A DNA stretch of 64,000 bases from Cladorrhinum sp. PSN259 (Eukaryota; Ascomycota; Sordariomycetes; Sordariales; Podosporaceae), in contig MU867098.1 in the NCBI GenBank assembly GCA_033725935.1, forward strand, positions 186,001-250,000, in the 5' to 3' direction. The notes beneath the pieces were generated by a model that was given only the letters and a program-made list of their open reading frames with translations, made no database searches and was not told where the DNA came from. Positions 1 to 9,959 of the stretch are shown here, one piece after another. Every line of letters begins with the position of its first letter. Positions within the stretch are counted from its first letter, which is position 1. The position numbers were made by a program, and so were the translations under genes.

Positions 1-1976
1 CACTGAAGAAGTTTATGCACGAGAAGGTGCTCGGCTGGCGGGCAAGGCCGTTGTGCCCCAGCTCGAGGAGAGGGGGGCAGTTTCCGGTGGGAATTAGAGT
101 TGGCTTTTATACTCTAGATCATTTTTTCGGACAGGTACATCCATGGGCAGACATCGAAACCGCAGAAGGCGGGCAGGTCCCTGCAAGTCCTCTTTGAGCA
201 CTTTCAGACTTCCAGAAGGACAGGGGGGTCAGAGAGCTTTGGACGGCTTTGAGTGGACGCCATGGTCCAAATGCGTATTCCCCACATGGCATGGGCGGCG
301 ACGAGGAAAGAAGGGGGACATGACGGAGCCCAGATGCGAGCCAAAGGAGCACAATGAGGGAAAAAAGGAAAGTGTCCAACGTTGAGCTAAATTTTCAGTG
401 TTGCCAGATCTGGAGCGGGCTGCCAACGAAAACGCTCAGCTGCTCTGTGCATGGAATCTCCAGTTGTGGTGCACCTGCCTGCGCCTGCAGTGGGGTACGT
501 ACCTCCGAAAGCTGCGAGACGACCGTGACCGGGATTCCTTTGGGCCCTATCCCGGATTGGCGAGGTGCCTGTCTGGCACAGCGGACAACAAAGACGCGAG
601 CCTCCAGAGACCTCCGCGGGATGAAGTTGAATGTTTAGAGTAAAAAAAAAAAAAAAAACTGGAGTTCCACATTGTCGAGAGAGCTTCTACACCCTCAATT
701 TGTCAGGTTCAGTCTGGGGTAGTGTGGGGTTGAAATATTCAGGTTCCCCAAACTCCGAGTCAGAAAGTATCACAGCGGACTTGCACTAACAGACTCTTAG
801 TTGTTGCCGATAGCATCGACGTCACAAGTACTGTATCAGACACGTGTTGGAATAGAATGGTATTTGCCGTAATGAACAAGCTGTCACCGGGTTTCGATTC
901 CTGCAAGTTCCCGTTGCAGCCAGTATTTTGCACCCGAACTGCAGTTCCAGATGGAAGTGAAAGCAGGATCTAGACTGCCAGGACCCGAGATCCCCAATGT
1001 CGCCCCTCCATGCTCCCAGTTCCGAGCGGTGAGACAAGTAACGACAATATTCAGCTTGTTCATGACTTTGATTCGTGTAACAATACAACATCCATTAGCA
1101 GGACAAGCTTTTGGGTCAGTCCTGACGACACCTTACAATGCATCTGCTTACAAAATATGTCCCGAAATCAAGCTCTCTCTTGTCAAAATAGCGTACCACT
1201 TTGCCGTGCTTTTCCCCGCCGCTCCGACCTCGCCCAGAGCTCCATCCTGTCCCCCCAACCTGGAAAGCTACCTTACATTCTGGACATGGAGTTTGTCAAG
1301 ATGACTGGGCCATTGGGAGCTGTATATGCATTTTCGGCTTGGTAACTTGTCCAATTTGTCCAATAATACCAATTAGGAACTGTGATGCGGGGCAGCTCCC
1401 ACCACCGTCTCAGTGGGGGTCAACACATCACAAATGGTTGAGCTCAACATGCATGCTCTCTACCTTGCTTCTTCTCAAACAGTGCCTTGCCAACCAGAAT
1501 CCGAAAGTTCAAAGCTGTTTTGCCTTGCCTTCAGCTCCTAAACGACCTGGGACCTGGCAACAAAGAGAACCCAGTCTCCAACTCTAGCCAGTCAGTCTCT
1601 GGGATCCCAGCTCTACGCGCCATTGCGGGGTTCTCTGTCGATTGAGGTTCAACAACACCGAGTTCGAACCCGAAGCGTCGCATTCAAGTCCAACATCTAC
1701 GAATCATCGAGAGCAATTGCGTCTTCAACCTGCTGGGTAATAGTTGTACAGCATAGACGATCTGGAAACCCATCTTGGCCGATTCGACTTTCACTTCCAA
1801 GGGAACCCGTCTGACAAACCGGCACTCGCTGTTTGGTATCACCGATTATCTGGGCTTCACGGAAACATTCGGGCAACCCTTCATCAACTCCACCTCCCCT
1901 CCCGTTTAACCATCCGAGAGCCCCTGCTGCCGGCCCCGAAGCGTGGGTGGTACGGCTCTTGGCCCTACCGTTTCCC
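1..1976. other. Intergenic, no gene recognised
   Basis: Short open frames (all under about 135 codons) overlap on both strands, and none shows a domain, a codon pattern or a splice structure I can defend. There is an A-rich run at about 642-658. The right end, next to the ATE1 start at 1977, must hold that gene's promoter and 5' UTR. The left end could hold the tail of a gene lying outside the window, but I cannot show it. Confidence 0.5.
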
Positions 1977-4020
1977 ATGGAGGACACCGACGCACACGGG
2001 CAGACCCCTGACCAGGCTGCAGCAGACCCAATCTCATATGTATATCCAATCGGTGAGTTGTTGATTTTCTTGATCATTTCCCGGCTTTTCTCACCCAACC
2101 ATTCGGCCCATGTGCGTCAACCTCACACTGCCGTTGGCTCCCATATCGACTGCCCACGCGATCACCTCCCCCATTCTGCACCAAGTGGGTTTTGAGGCTG
2201 CAGTCATATCAACCACCGACAACTTGTTTTTCTTTTGTCAGACAATTGGGGATTTGCATTTGCCATGAACTTCACATGCAAGTTTAGCTTGGCGGACATG
2301 ACACTCCTTCGTCGTGCACTTGTCAAGACCCTGTACATTGCTAACAGAGATATCGACAGGATACAGCAACTCTTCTGAGTGCGGTTACTGCCGCAGGACT
2401 CGTAGTGGTCAGTCAGGAAAACGTGAATGCTCCCTCCCTCCCTCTTCCCGAATCCCTATTGCTATCGTCTGCCTGAATTACACCAGCGCATGCTGCTATT
2501 TGCATGGGGTAAATGATCCCAGGAAGGTCTTGAAATTAGACCATACACCTGTACCATTCCTTTTCGTACAATACATACTCCTTTCTAGGCATGATATTCA
2601 TTCTGTACTGTTTCTCTACCCCTTGCAAGTAGCAGCGCACAACATGGAGTACCCTATCTCATCATCCCACACAATGCAGTACTCTAATCCTTGGGAGCAA
2701 ACACACATTACCTAAACTTCTTCCGTTTCTAACATCAGATGCTTTCTTATAGGATGGTCGTATTACGCCATAGCCAACTCGCTTAAGCCGGCATTCTATC
2801 AAAAGCTCGTCGATCGATTCTGGAGACGCTCAGGGTCCTTGCTTTACCGGCCAAATCAGAAGAATTCCTGTTGCCCACATTACACCCTCCGGCTTGATTC
2901 GTCTGAATTCAGGCCGACCAAGGACCAGCGGCAGGCCGTCAATCGTTTCAACCGGCATGTACTCGGGGAGACGTATGCTAGGGACGCTGCGAAACTGTAC
3001 CCCAGGTCACGCGAGCAGGTGAGGAGACGCAACAATGAGTTTGACTTGGTGGAGAGGATCCACGAGGCCGAAGCCAAATTCTGCAAGGGACCCCCACCCC
3101 CGCGGGCTCACGAGTTTGTGGTAACGCTAGAGCCTGATACGTTCACCGAGGAGAAGTACGCCGTCTTTGAGAACTATCAGCGGATTATTCACCAGGAACC
3201 GCCAGAAAAGATCACCGAGCTCGGCTTCAAGCGGTTCTTGTGCAACTCACCCCTGAGGAGGGAAAAGATTGTGGGGCCAGATGGGAAGGAGAGGCAGCTG
3301 GGGAGTTTCCATCAGTGTTATCGGCTCGATGGGCAGTTGGTCGCCGTTGGGGTGCTGGATCTGCTGCCTCACTGCGTTAGTGCGGTTTACTTTTTGTATC
3401 ACGAGTCGATACATTCTCTCAGTCCGGGAAAGCTGGGAGCTCTCAGGGAGATTGCGCTGGCGAGGGAGCTGGGGTATCGCTGGTGGTATTCGGGCTACTA
3501 TGTTCATAATTGTGCCAAGATGAGGTACAAGATTGATTACAAGCCGCAGTATGTCTTGGACCCGGAGACTCTGCAGTGGGATCTTGTGGACAAGGAGGTG
3601 TTGGGATTGTTTGACAAGTATCCGTATGTGTGTCTTTCGAGAGAGAGAAAGAAAAAGGAGCTTGGGGACTCTGGTGATGGACAACATCAGGGGCCAGACC
3701 AGGCCCGCAAGGAGGGGGATGAGACGGATGATGAGGATGATTCATCGGCGAGATCAGAGGATGAGTCATTCCTCTTGACGAGCGACATGCCCGGGATCTT
3801 GTCGTTGGATGAGATGGAAGAGGTGGATATGAGCATGTTGCAGCTTAGGTCTGACCTGACTGACCGGTTCATTTTGCTCTCGGAGCTGGTGATCTGGGAT
3901 TCTGAGATGATCTCAGAGTACGGCACCTTGAAGAGCAAGATTGCGGAGCTGGTAGCTGCTGTTGGGCCGGATCTAATGGATGATATCTGTATTGACTTTC
4001 GGAAGAAGCATAAGGGGTGA
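1977..4020 (+). CDS. ate1: Arginyl-tRNA--protein transferase (ATE1)
   Basis: Transfers arginine from Arg-tRNA to N-terminal Asp, Glu or oxidised Cys, marking proteins for the Arg/N-degron branch of the ubiquitin system. Three exons were deduced: 1977-2052, 2360-2407 and 2753-4020. All junctions are phase 1 and the product is 463 residues, the usual size for fungal ATE1. The N-terminal domain has CGYC at residues 33-36 and the CCPHYT motif with Cys81-Cys82; these cysteines are the conserved set that binds metal or Fe-S in this family. The C-terminal half has the GNAT-like transferase domain, with family motifs such as LGSFHQCYRLDG, YFLYHE and GYYVHNC-KMRYK. An acidic, Ser-rich insertion (EGDETDDEDDSS) follows the catalytic part. 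Both introns (307 and 345 bases) are much longer than most introns here. The start ATG is the first in frame with the SYVYPIG segment. Identification is firm; exon 1 is inferred from splice phase. Confidence 0.93.
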
Positions 4021-4510
4021 GATGAAGTTGTAGGGGAGGGGCACTCTGTAGATACACGATACACAAAATTGTTTTTTTAATTTATTGGTATGTACCGTAT
4101 AACAAGAGATTTCTTTGGGAGTAAATTGCAGCGTCTGAGGGGGATATATATATGTATGTACTGTACATACTTTGCGTGTACTTTCTTGGAGGGACAACAA
4201 CAACGACGACATGCCTCTGATTTCTTTCCTTCAAATGAGATACACAACAATTCCCTTAGCATTATATGATCCGTCTCTACTTTTGTTGGTTGGTGGGCAA
4301 TCGATGGTAAGTTTCAGAATATTGCAAAGTGATGGGCAAAAACAGAGAAAAGAATTCACTGGAGAAAGGGCTACACAAACGGAATAGGGAGGGGATGGGG
4401 GGTGCATGTTCTAATACACCGAAAAACGTTTAACGGCCGGTGATTTAAAGGCATGTATGTATAATCGAACTCGCTCGAAAGTCCTCAATCAAACCGGCAC
4501 CTGTCCGCCC
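4021..4510. other. Convergent 3' UTR region
   Basis: A 490-base spacer between the stops of the converging ATE1 and COG7-like genes. It is AT-rich with short TATATA and poly-T tracts and must hold both 3' ends. No gene was seen. Confidence 0.5.
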
Positions 4511-5746
4511 TTATATCCCACTCCTCAACTTCTGCAACTGACTGATCAGCCCAGCATACCCCTTACTACTCTCACCTCCTCCTCCTTCACCCTCTCCATT
4601 TCCATTCCCACTGCCTCTATCAGGAAACCCAACAACCCTCGTCCTACCCTGCTGCTGCTGTTGCTGCTGCTGCTGCCTCTCAGCAACCTCAACCAACTCC
4701 CGATGCCTATCCTCAACCAACCTGGCCAACCCCTCCACAAACTGGGCCCTCCCCCTCTCCTCAGCGGTGCCCTTCCACACCTGGCTCAAATCCTTCAGCT
4801 GCTCAATCCGTTTAACAGCATCGTCAACGCCCTTTATGGGGTCCTCTTTATTATCCAGCAGCCTGCCGATTTCCTCTCTCAGAGATTTCAGCACCTGCTG
4901 TCCTTTTTCCTCGGTAGAGTGAGTCTGGTTATCCACATCCGGAGCAGAAACAGAAAGGAATCCAGAGGTCACAGAAACCTCTGACGGGGGAAAAACGAAT
5001 TCCATTGCTTCTCCAAAGGTTTTGATTACCGACTCCAAACGGGATCGGACGAGAGCCAGGGTGCGGAGTTGGGTTATGTAGGGGGGATCCGGCGGTGCAG
5101 CCGAGTTTGGTGGTGGTGGTGGTGGTGGTGGTTCTGAGGAAGAATTTGATTGTTCAACTTGTTGCTGCTGCTGAGCGCCGATTAATGAGAGGCGCCTTGA
5201 ATGTCCAGAGGTAGTTGTGGTGACAGTTTGTGTTTCTGCAGCTGTGGTGGGAATAGTTCCCGGAACAACAAATTTGGATATATCATTCTCGAGACCCTCC
5301 GTCAGAGTCTCGGCTAGACTGAGCGTTTCGCCCCTCAGTAGCTCGACTTCGTAGGCTAATCTGCCTCCGCTCCGGAGGATCTCATCGGTGAGTTGAGTGA
5401 GAGTGTTGGTGAGTCTGGTAGTGTGCGCATTGAGCTGATTGAGATTGTTTTGAGCCTGCATGGACACTTCGGCAAGAGATACTGCAGCCTGCTGCTGTTG
5501 CTGGTTTGGGCGAGGTGTGGATGATGATGGCTGTCCAGGGGTTTGCAAAGGCGGTAAGGTGGCATTTAGATATGCAGCTGCATCGAATGAGGGAACCAAG
5601 AAGTCGCGAAGAAAAGGGTCGGCGACATGTGGTGATTTGGCCTGGATTGCTTGTCTTGCTTGGTTGCGTGCTTGGATGGCGAGGGAGCGTGTGCCTGATG
5701 CCGCGCTGCTTTGACGGCGGCGGGACGCTTTTGAGTCCCAGGCCAT
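4511..5746 (-). CDS. Probable COG complex subunit 7 (fungal type)
   Basis: One uninterrupted exon of 411 residues. The N-terminal part reads DPFLRDFLVPSFDAAAYLN followed by TLPPL, the pattern with which small Golgi and exocyst tether subunits begin. A predicted coiled-coil stretch follows (NNLNQLNAHTTRLTNTLTQL, then ILRSGGRLAYEVELLRGE). This resembles my memory of fungal COG7 proteins, which are much shorter than animal COG7. COG tethers vesicles that recycle within the Golgi. Low-complexity inserts include a Pro run (residues about 208-215) and a poly-Gln run near the C terminus (VAERQQQ). A conserved-looking block, LALVRSRLESVIKTFGEAME, lies in the middle. The start is the first ATG of the frame, at 5746. 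It could instead be another CATCHR-type tether subunit; a profile search would settle this. That it is a real gene is clear from length and codon pattern. Confidence 0.6.
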   Translation of the reverse strand: MAWDSKASRRRQSSAASGTRSLAIQARNQARQAIQAKSPHVADPFLRDFLVPSFDAAAYLNATLPPLQTPGQPSSSTPRPNQQQQQAAVSLAEVSMQAQNNLNQLNAHTTRLTNTLTQLTDEILRSGGRLAYEVELLRGETLSLAETLTEGLENDISKFVVPGTIPTTAAETQTVTTTTSGHSRRLSLIGAQQQQQVEQSNSSSEPPPPPPPPNSAAPPDPPYITQLRTLALVRSRLESVIKTFGEAMEFVFPPSEVSVTSGFLSVSAPDVDNQTHSTEEKGQQVLKSLREEIGRLLDNKEDPIKGVDDAVKRIEQLKDLSQVWKGTAEERGRAQFVEGLARLVEDRHRELVEVAERQQQQQQQQQGRTRVVGFPDRGSGNGNGEGEGGGGESSKGYAGLISQLQKLRSGI

Positions 5747-6531
5747 GATTGATTAATTGATTATGTTATTATGATTAGAGTGAGATTGTGTGAGTGAGTG
5801 CTGGTGATGAAGCGTGGTGATGAATGTTATCAATGAGCAGTGGACCGCTCCCTTAGTGGTCGGGTTGTCAAGCTGTTCCCTCGCTGAGAGCTCCCTGCTT
5901 GCCAGCTGTCATCAGGTTGGTGGTCCGACGTCTAATGCTACATGCACGCCCAGGTGTACACCAAGAGCCCCTTTTTCTTCCCTTCCAAATCTCTATCAGA
6001 CTGTTTACCAAGTATTCTTTTCATGACTTCATGCAAGCCAACGCATTAGATGATTATGTCATGTTCTTCCCTTGCAAGCTTTACTACCAACACTGTCATG
6101 TACCTCTGGGTTGGGTGGGTTTTCCAACTGTATCTACCTATGGAGGGCCAGGCTTCTCTCTCACCACCAAGTTTACCTGATGGTGACACCAACCCCAGGA
6201 TACATAAACCAACTTCAGCAGGTACCCTTTCAACAAACAAGCTAAACAGCTTTCGAAGGGCTCTATAGTATAGTGTGCAGTGCGCCAGTTGAAGGGGAAA
6301 AAAAAGATTACGTGAGAAAGAGCGCTTAAAAAAGAACAATGAGAACAAAAGAAAAGAACAATAGGCACAAAAAGAAACAAAAACAAACAATAGCAACAAG
6401 AAAGATCAGATGACCAAGGGCCCTTCACTTTTTGATGAGGGTTCGAGTCCACATCGTGGCAATTTTTTTAATACTTCTTTTTGCTTTTCATGCTTAGCAA
6501 AAAGTCCGATTACACTGCTATCATCATTCTT
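5747..6531. other. Intergenic: promoter of the COG7-like gene and 3' region of RIX7
   Basis: It begins with an AT-rich stretch of TTGATTAATTGATTATG type next to the COG7-like start. A T-loop-like sequence lies at 6440-6450 (separate entry). No convincing protein gene. Confidence 0.45.
6440..6467 (+). other. tRNA-like B-box plus T-run (possible tRNA relic)
   Basis: Positions 6440-6450 match the Pol III B-box/T-loop consensus GGTTCGANTCC exactly, and a run of seven T follows at 6463-6469, like a Pol III stop. The 3' strand reads CGTGGCA, as at a tRNA 3' end. However, no 5' acceptor strand (GCCACG) occurs in the preceding 90 bases, the T-stem pairs in only two positions, and the nearest A-box-like sequence (about 6409) is too close. 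This is at best a degenerate tRNA fragment, and chance is possible. Confidence 0.2.
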
Positions 6532-8946
6532 TCACTCCATCATCGCATACTTCTCCACATCCCTGACACTAGGCCTGACCTCCATCAAAGCCTTCTGCCA
6601 GTCCTCCATGGTGATAATAGGCCTCTTGGATATCTTTCCACCGGCCTGCTTAACCGTATATGACCTTTCCAAGCAGGCCTGAGCCGCAGCCTGCATCAGA
6701 TTACCCAAGTCTGCACCCGAGAACCCGGCACACCGGACGTCCATCGCAACCTTTGCCAGATCTGCTTCCTCCTCTGTGCTCTCCTCCTCATCCATATCCA
6801 CGTCCGCGTCACCGTCCTCCTCGGCTTTCTTCGCCCTCGCCTTAGTGATGGTGTTTTTGTACAGTGTCTTGAGAATGTCCACCCTGTCCTCTGCAGTAGG
6901 CAAGCCCACGTAGATACTGGTTCCCAGTCTTCCAGGTCTGCGGATAGCCTCATCGATGATATCAGGTCTGTTCGTGGCACCGATGACGTAGATGCCGCTT
7001 CTGTCACCTGTTCCGTCCAACTCTGTAAGCAGCGTGTTGACAACACGGGCGCTGGCATCTGAGAGAGAGTCATCGCGCTTGGGAACCAGAGCATCCATCT
7101 CGTCGAAGAAGAGGATACAAGGCGCAGACGACTTGGCTCTCGAGAACAGCTGACGAACTGCCCGCTCCGATTCACCGACGTACTTGTTGAGCAGCTCGGG
7201 ACCCTTGATGGAAATGAAATTGGCTTTGGATTCGTTGGCTACAGCTTTGGCGACAAGCGTTTTACCGCAACCAGGAGGACCCCACAGCAAGATACCAGCA
7301 GCAGGCTTGATGCCAACTGCAGAGAAGAGTTCTGGATCCTTGATGGGACCGATGATGGACATTTCCAGCTTCTTGCGCACCTCGCCGAGCGCGCCAACAT
7401 TGGCCCAGGTCGTGTCCGGAATGGTACTGAAGCCCTCGCGCTTGGAGGCTGGCTGAACGCGTGAAATCGCTTCTCTGAACTGCTCCATCTTGATACAGCT
7501 CTCGCCCCAGGAAGCCCGTCTGTGTTCCTCAAGCAAAAGCCACTTGCGCTGAGGTTTGGAAATATCCCCAAAATCTTCGTCGGCGCGTAACTCGTTTGCC
7601 TTGTCGATCAAGCTGTTCAAGCTGCCCCTGAAACTGAGTGACACAGCAGCAGAAACGACCTTCTCCAAATCGCTGCCCACATAACCCGGCGTCAGTTTTG
7701 ACAGTTCCTTAAAGTTGACTCCCTCATCAATATTCAGTCCCCTCACAAGGGACTTCAGAATCTGCTCGCGCGCCTTCTCGCTCGGCATGCCCATGTCGAT
7801 CTCCGTTCCGAAACGACGACGAATAGCCGGGTCCAAGAAATCAGGCCGATTGGTCGCCGCTAAAACCACCACGTTCTTGCCCAGCGACGTATCCCTCTTG
7901 ATACGATCCATGCCGTTCATGATCTCCGCAACCATTCTCCCCTCCATACCTTTACTTGCGCCTTCTCTCTTGCCCGCGATCGCATCGAGTTCGTCCAGAA
8001 AGATAAGACAAGGCGCGATGCGAATGGCTTCGTCGAAAACATCCCGAATGTTCTTTTCCGACTCGCCAGATGTGCCGCCGACGATCGAAGGTGCCGAAAT
8101 GGGTATGAACGCCGCTCCCACACTCCCTGCGATGGCGTGTGCCAACGTAGTCTTGCCACAACCGGAGGGCCCGCAGAGAAGCACGCCGCTTCCGTACCTG
8201 TAACCCATCCGTTCGCAAGCCTCCCCAGCGCAAAGCGGGAACCAAACATCCTCGATTAAGCTGTCGAGCGTATCATCCACGCCTGCGATATCACGAATCG
8301 AGAGGCCCGAGGGAGGCGTACGGTCGACCTCCTTGCTGATTCCTTTCCTCTTTTTAGGCCTCGGCTCCCCGTTTGCTGCCCTCTCTGACCCAGAAACAGG
8401 CCTTTCTGATCCCGAAACAGCCTTCTCAGCCTTCTCAGCAGCTGCTGCACCTGAGCTAGCAGGGCCCGCGGAGCCCTCAATCCCATTCGTCCCAATCGTT
8501 GCCGCAGGCGTATTTGGTTCGCTCGCACCCGTCCCCGCTCCTCCGACCTTTGGGGCCGCCGCCGCGAATCCCCACTGCTTAGCAATCTGCCTGTTAATCA
8601 AATTCGCGTCCCTCCGTTCCCTCTCCTCCTTCTTCCTCTCTTCCTCCCTTTCCCTCTTCTCAATCTCCTCATCCGAGTCCAGCTCATCCCCGTCCCCGTT
8701 AAGCTGCTCCCTTCTGACTTCCAAAACGCGCTCGATACTATCCTCCAGCGTCTTCTTCTTTTGCCTCGCCAGGCTGGAATTGCTCCGTTTTATCGCATCG
8801 TAGACGCTGCTGACCGTCAACCTCGCAGGCTTCTTGTTGGTGCCGGAGGTGGCCACTAGTTCGAGCGCCTCGTCCTCGAGCTTCAAAACGATCTGGTACA
8901 CGTCCCTGTCCATCCCCAGACGCATGTGTGGTTTGTTGCGAGACAT
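6532..8946 (-). CDS. rix7: Ribosome biogenesis AAA ATPase RIX7 (NVL-type)
   Basis: Single exon, 804 residues, close to yeast Rix7 and animal NVL in length and layout. RIX7 is a nucleolar/nucleoplasmic type II AAA ATPase that strips Nsa1 from pre-60S particles. The N-terminal region (about 1-210) contains the conserved small helical segment (YDAIKRSNSSLARQKKKTLE), an acidic/Arg-Glu coiled stretch and a basic PKKRK nuclear-localisation-like motif. The first AAA domain has Walker A GPSGCGKT at about residue 259 and Walker B LIFLDELDAI. The second has Walker A GPPGCGKT at about 555 and Walker B ILFFDEMDAL, then the arginine-finger segment NRPDIIDEAIRRPGR. In the first domain the equivalent segment is shorter (DPAIRRRFGTEID, without the usual AGRF spacing). 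It ends with a C-terminal lid and GADL-type sensor 2 segment. The start at 8946 is the first ATG; an AT-rich leader follows upstream. Confidence 0.95.
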   Translation of the reverse strand: MSRNKPHMRLGMDRDVYQIVLKLEDEALELVATSGTNKKPARLTVSSVYDAIKRSNSSLARQKKKTLEDSIERVLEVRREQLNGDGDELDSDEEIEKREREEERKKEERERRDANLINRQIAKQWGFAAAAPKVGGAGTGASEPNTPAATIGTNGIEGSAGPASSGAAAAEKAEKAVSGSERPVSGSERAANGEPRPKKRKGISKEVDRTPPSGLSIRDIAGVDDTLDSLIEDVWFPLCAGEACERMGYRYGSGVLLCGPSGCGKTTLAHAIAGSVGAAFIPISAPSIVGGTSGESEKNIRDVFDEAIRIAPCLIFLDELDAIAGKREGASKGMEGRMVAEIMNGMDRIKRDTSLGKNVVVLAATNRPDFLDPAIRRRFGTEIDMGMPSEKAREQILKSLVRGLNIDEGVNFKELSKLTPGYVGSDLEKVVSAAVSLSFRGSLNSLIDKANELRADEDFGDISKPQRKWLLLEEHRRASWGESCIKMEQFREAISRVQPASKREGFSTIPDTTWANVGALGEVRKKLEMSIIGPIKDPELFSAVGIKPAAGILLWGPPGCGKTLVAKAVANESKANFISIKGPELLNKYVGESERAVRQLFSRAKSSAPCILFFDEMDALVPKRDDSLSDASARVVNTLLTELDGTGDRSGIYVIGATNRPDIIDEAIRRPGRLGTSIYVGLPTAEDRVDILKTLYKNTITKARAKKAEEDGDADVDMDEEESTEEEADLAKVAMDVRCAGFSGADLGNLMQAAAQACLERSYTVKQAGGKISKRPIITMEDWQKALMEVRPSVRDVEKYAMME

Positions 8947-9959
8947 GGCTTTTAGTCGTATTCTGTATGTGTTAAGAAGTTTGTTGGAGGGGTCGTAAAA
9001 AATTTTTATTCATAGGCGCTTGTAGGATCGAGTGGATGCCTATGAAACCTTTACAACCCGAAGCCGGAATTACGTGGGCGTGTGACTTGCAATGAAAAGC
9101 GTGTGGTTGAAAAGAGCAGACGTGTGATGCCTTTCTTTTTGTGAGATTTGGGCTGTGGTTGAGCGGATGAGAAAAAAAAGTTTAAGAGGTGCGAGAAAGG
9201 CAGATACACTGTGAATTCTCACTGTAAGGCGTTCAGTTATCGGTTGCAGGCCTGGTTTCCAACCAGATGTCTCCCAACAAAGTCTGTACCTGTGAAGGTT
9301 TCTGTCATATTTGTAAAATATCCATGTAAAATGTCTGTCGTACGCTATCTTAGTTTCAAGTTATGCATTTGTTGACCATGAAAGGCCTGATGATTACCAA
9401 ATAAAAATGGAAAGTGCTTTCCCGCTGCCTATTGTATCAAGACAGGCCGCCAAGGAATTCATACTGTGTTAATATCAACCAATCACAGCTTTGCTAGCTG
9501 GCTGACCTCAATGAAGACAGCCAAATTTACTTTTGAAGAAAAAAACGATCTTGATTTAGATTTAATATAGGTTCTGTGGTTGGATATCAAACTTGCAGCT
9601 TCTTCTATCGAAGAAACAACAACCCAACAAAAGAAAGAGGGTATCAAAAGCTTTGTCTGGTTCTTCCTCCTCCATCTCTGTGTTCTTCACTTCAAAAAGC
9701 CCAAAGAGAAAAAAGAAAAGAAAAAAAAAAGCCAAACCAGAAACGACAGGTATTAAAAAAAAAAAAAAATAACAAAAGGACAAAAGGAATTATAATAAGT
9801 AGTCAGGTCTTTCCTCCACTTTCATCAGAATAGAAACGAAAAAAAAAGAAGAAAAAAAAAACACGCAAGCGGGGGATTTAGTTTTCATTCTTCCCCATTC
9901 TTCCATGTGCCTCCTCATTACCATAGTCCAATCCGCCTCGTATCCTTCCATTGAGCTCT
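8947..9959. other. Intergenic, A-rich
   Basis: Promoter side of RIX7 and 3' side of the TBC gene, both on the minus strand. Several poly-A/poly-T tracts (about 9718-9770, 9838-9860) lie next to the TBC gene end and probably fall in its 3' UTR. No gene was seen. Confidence 0.5.
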
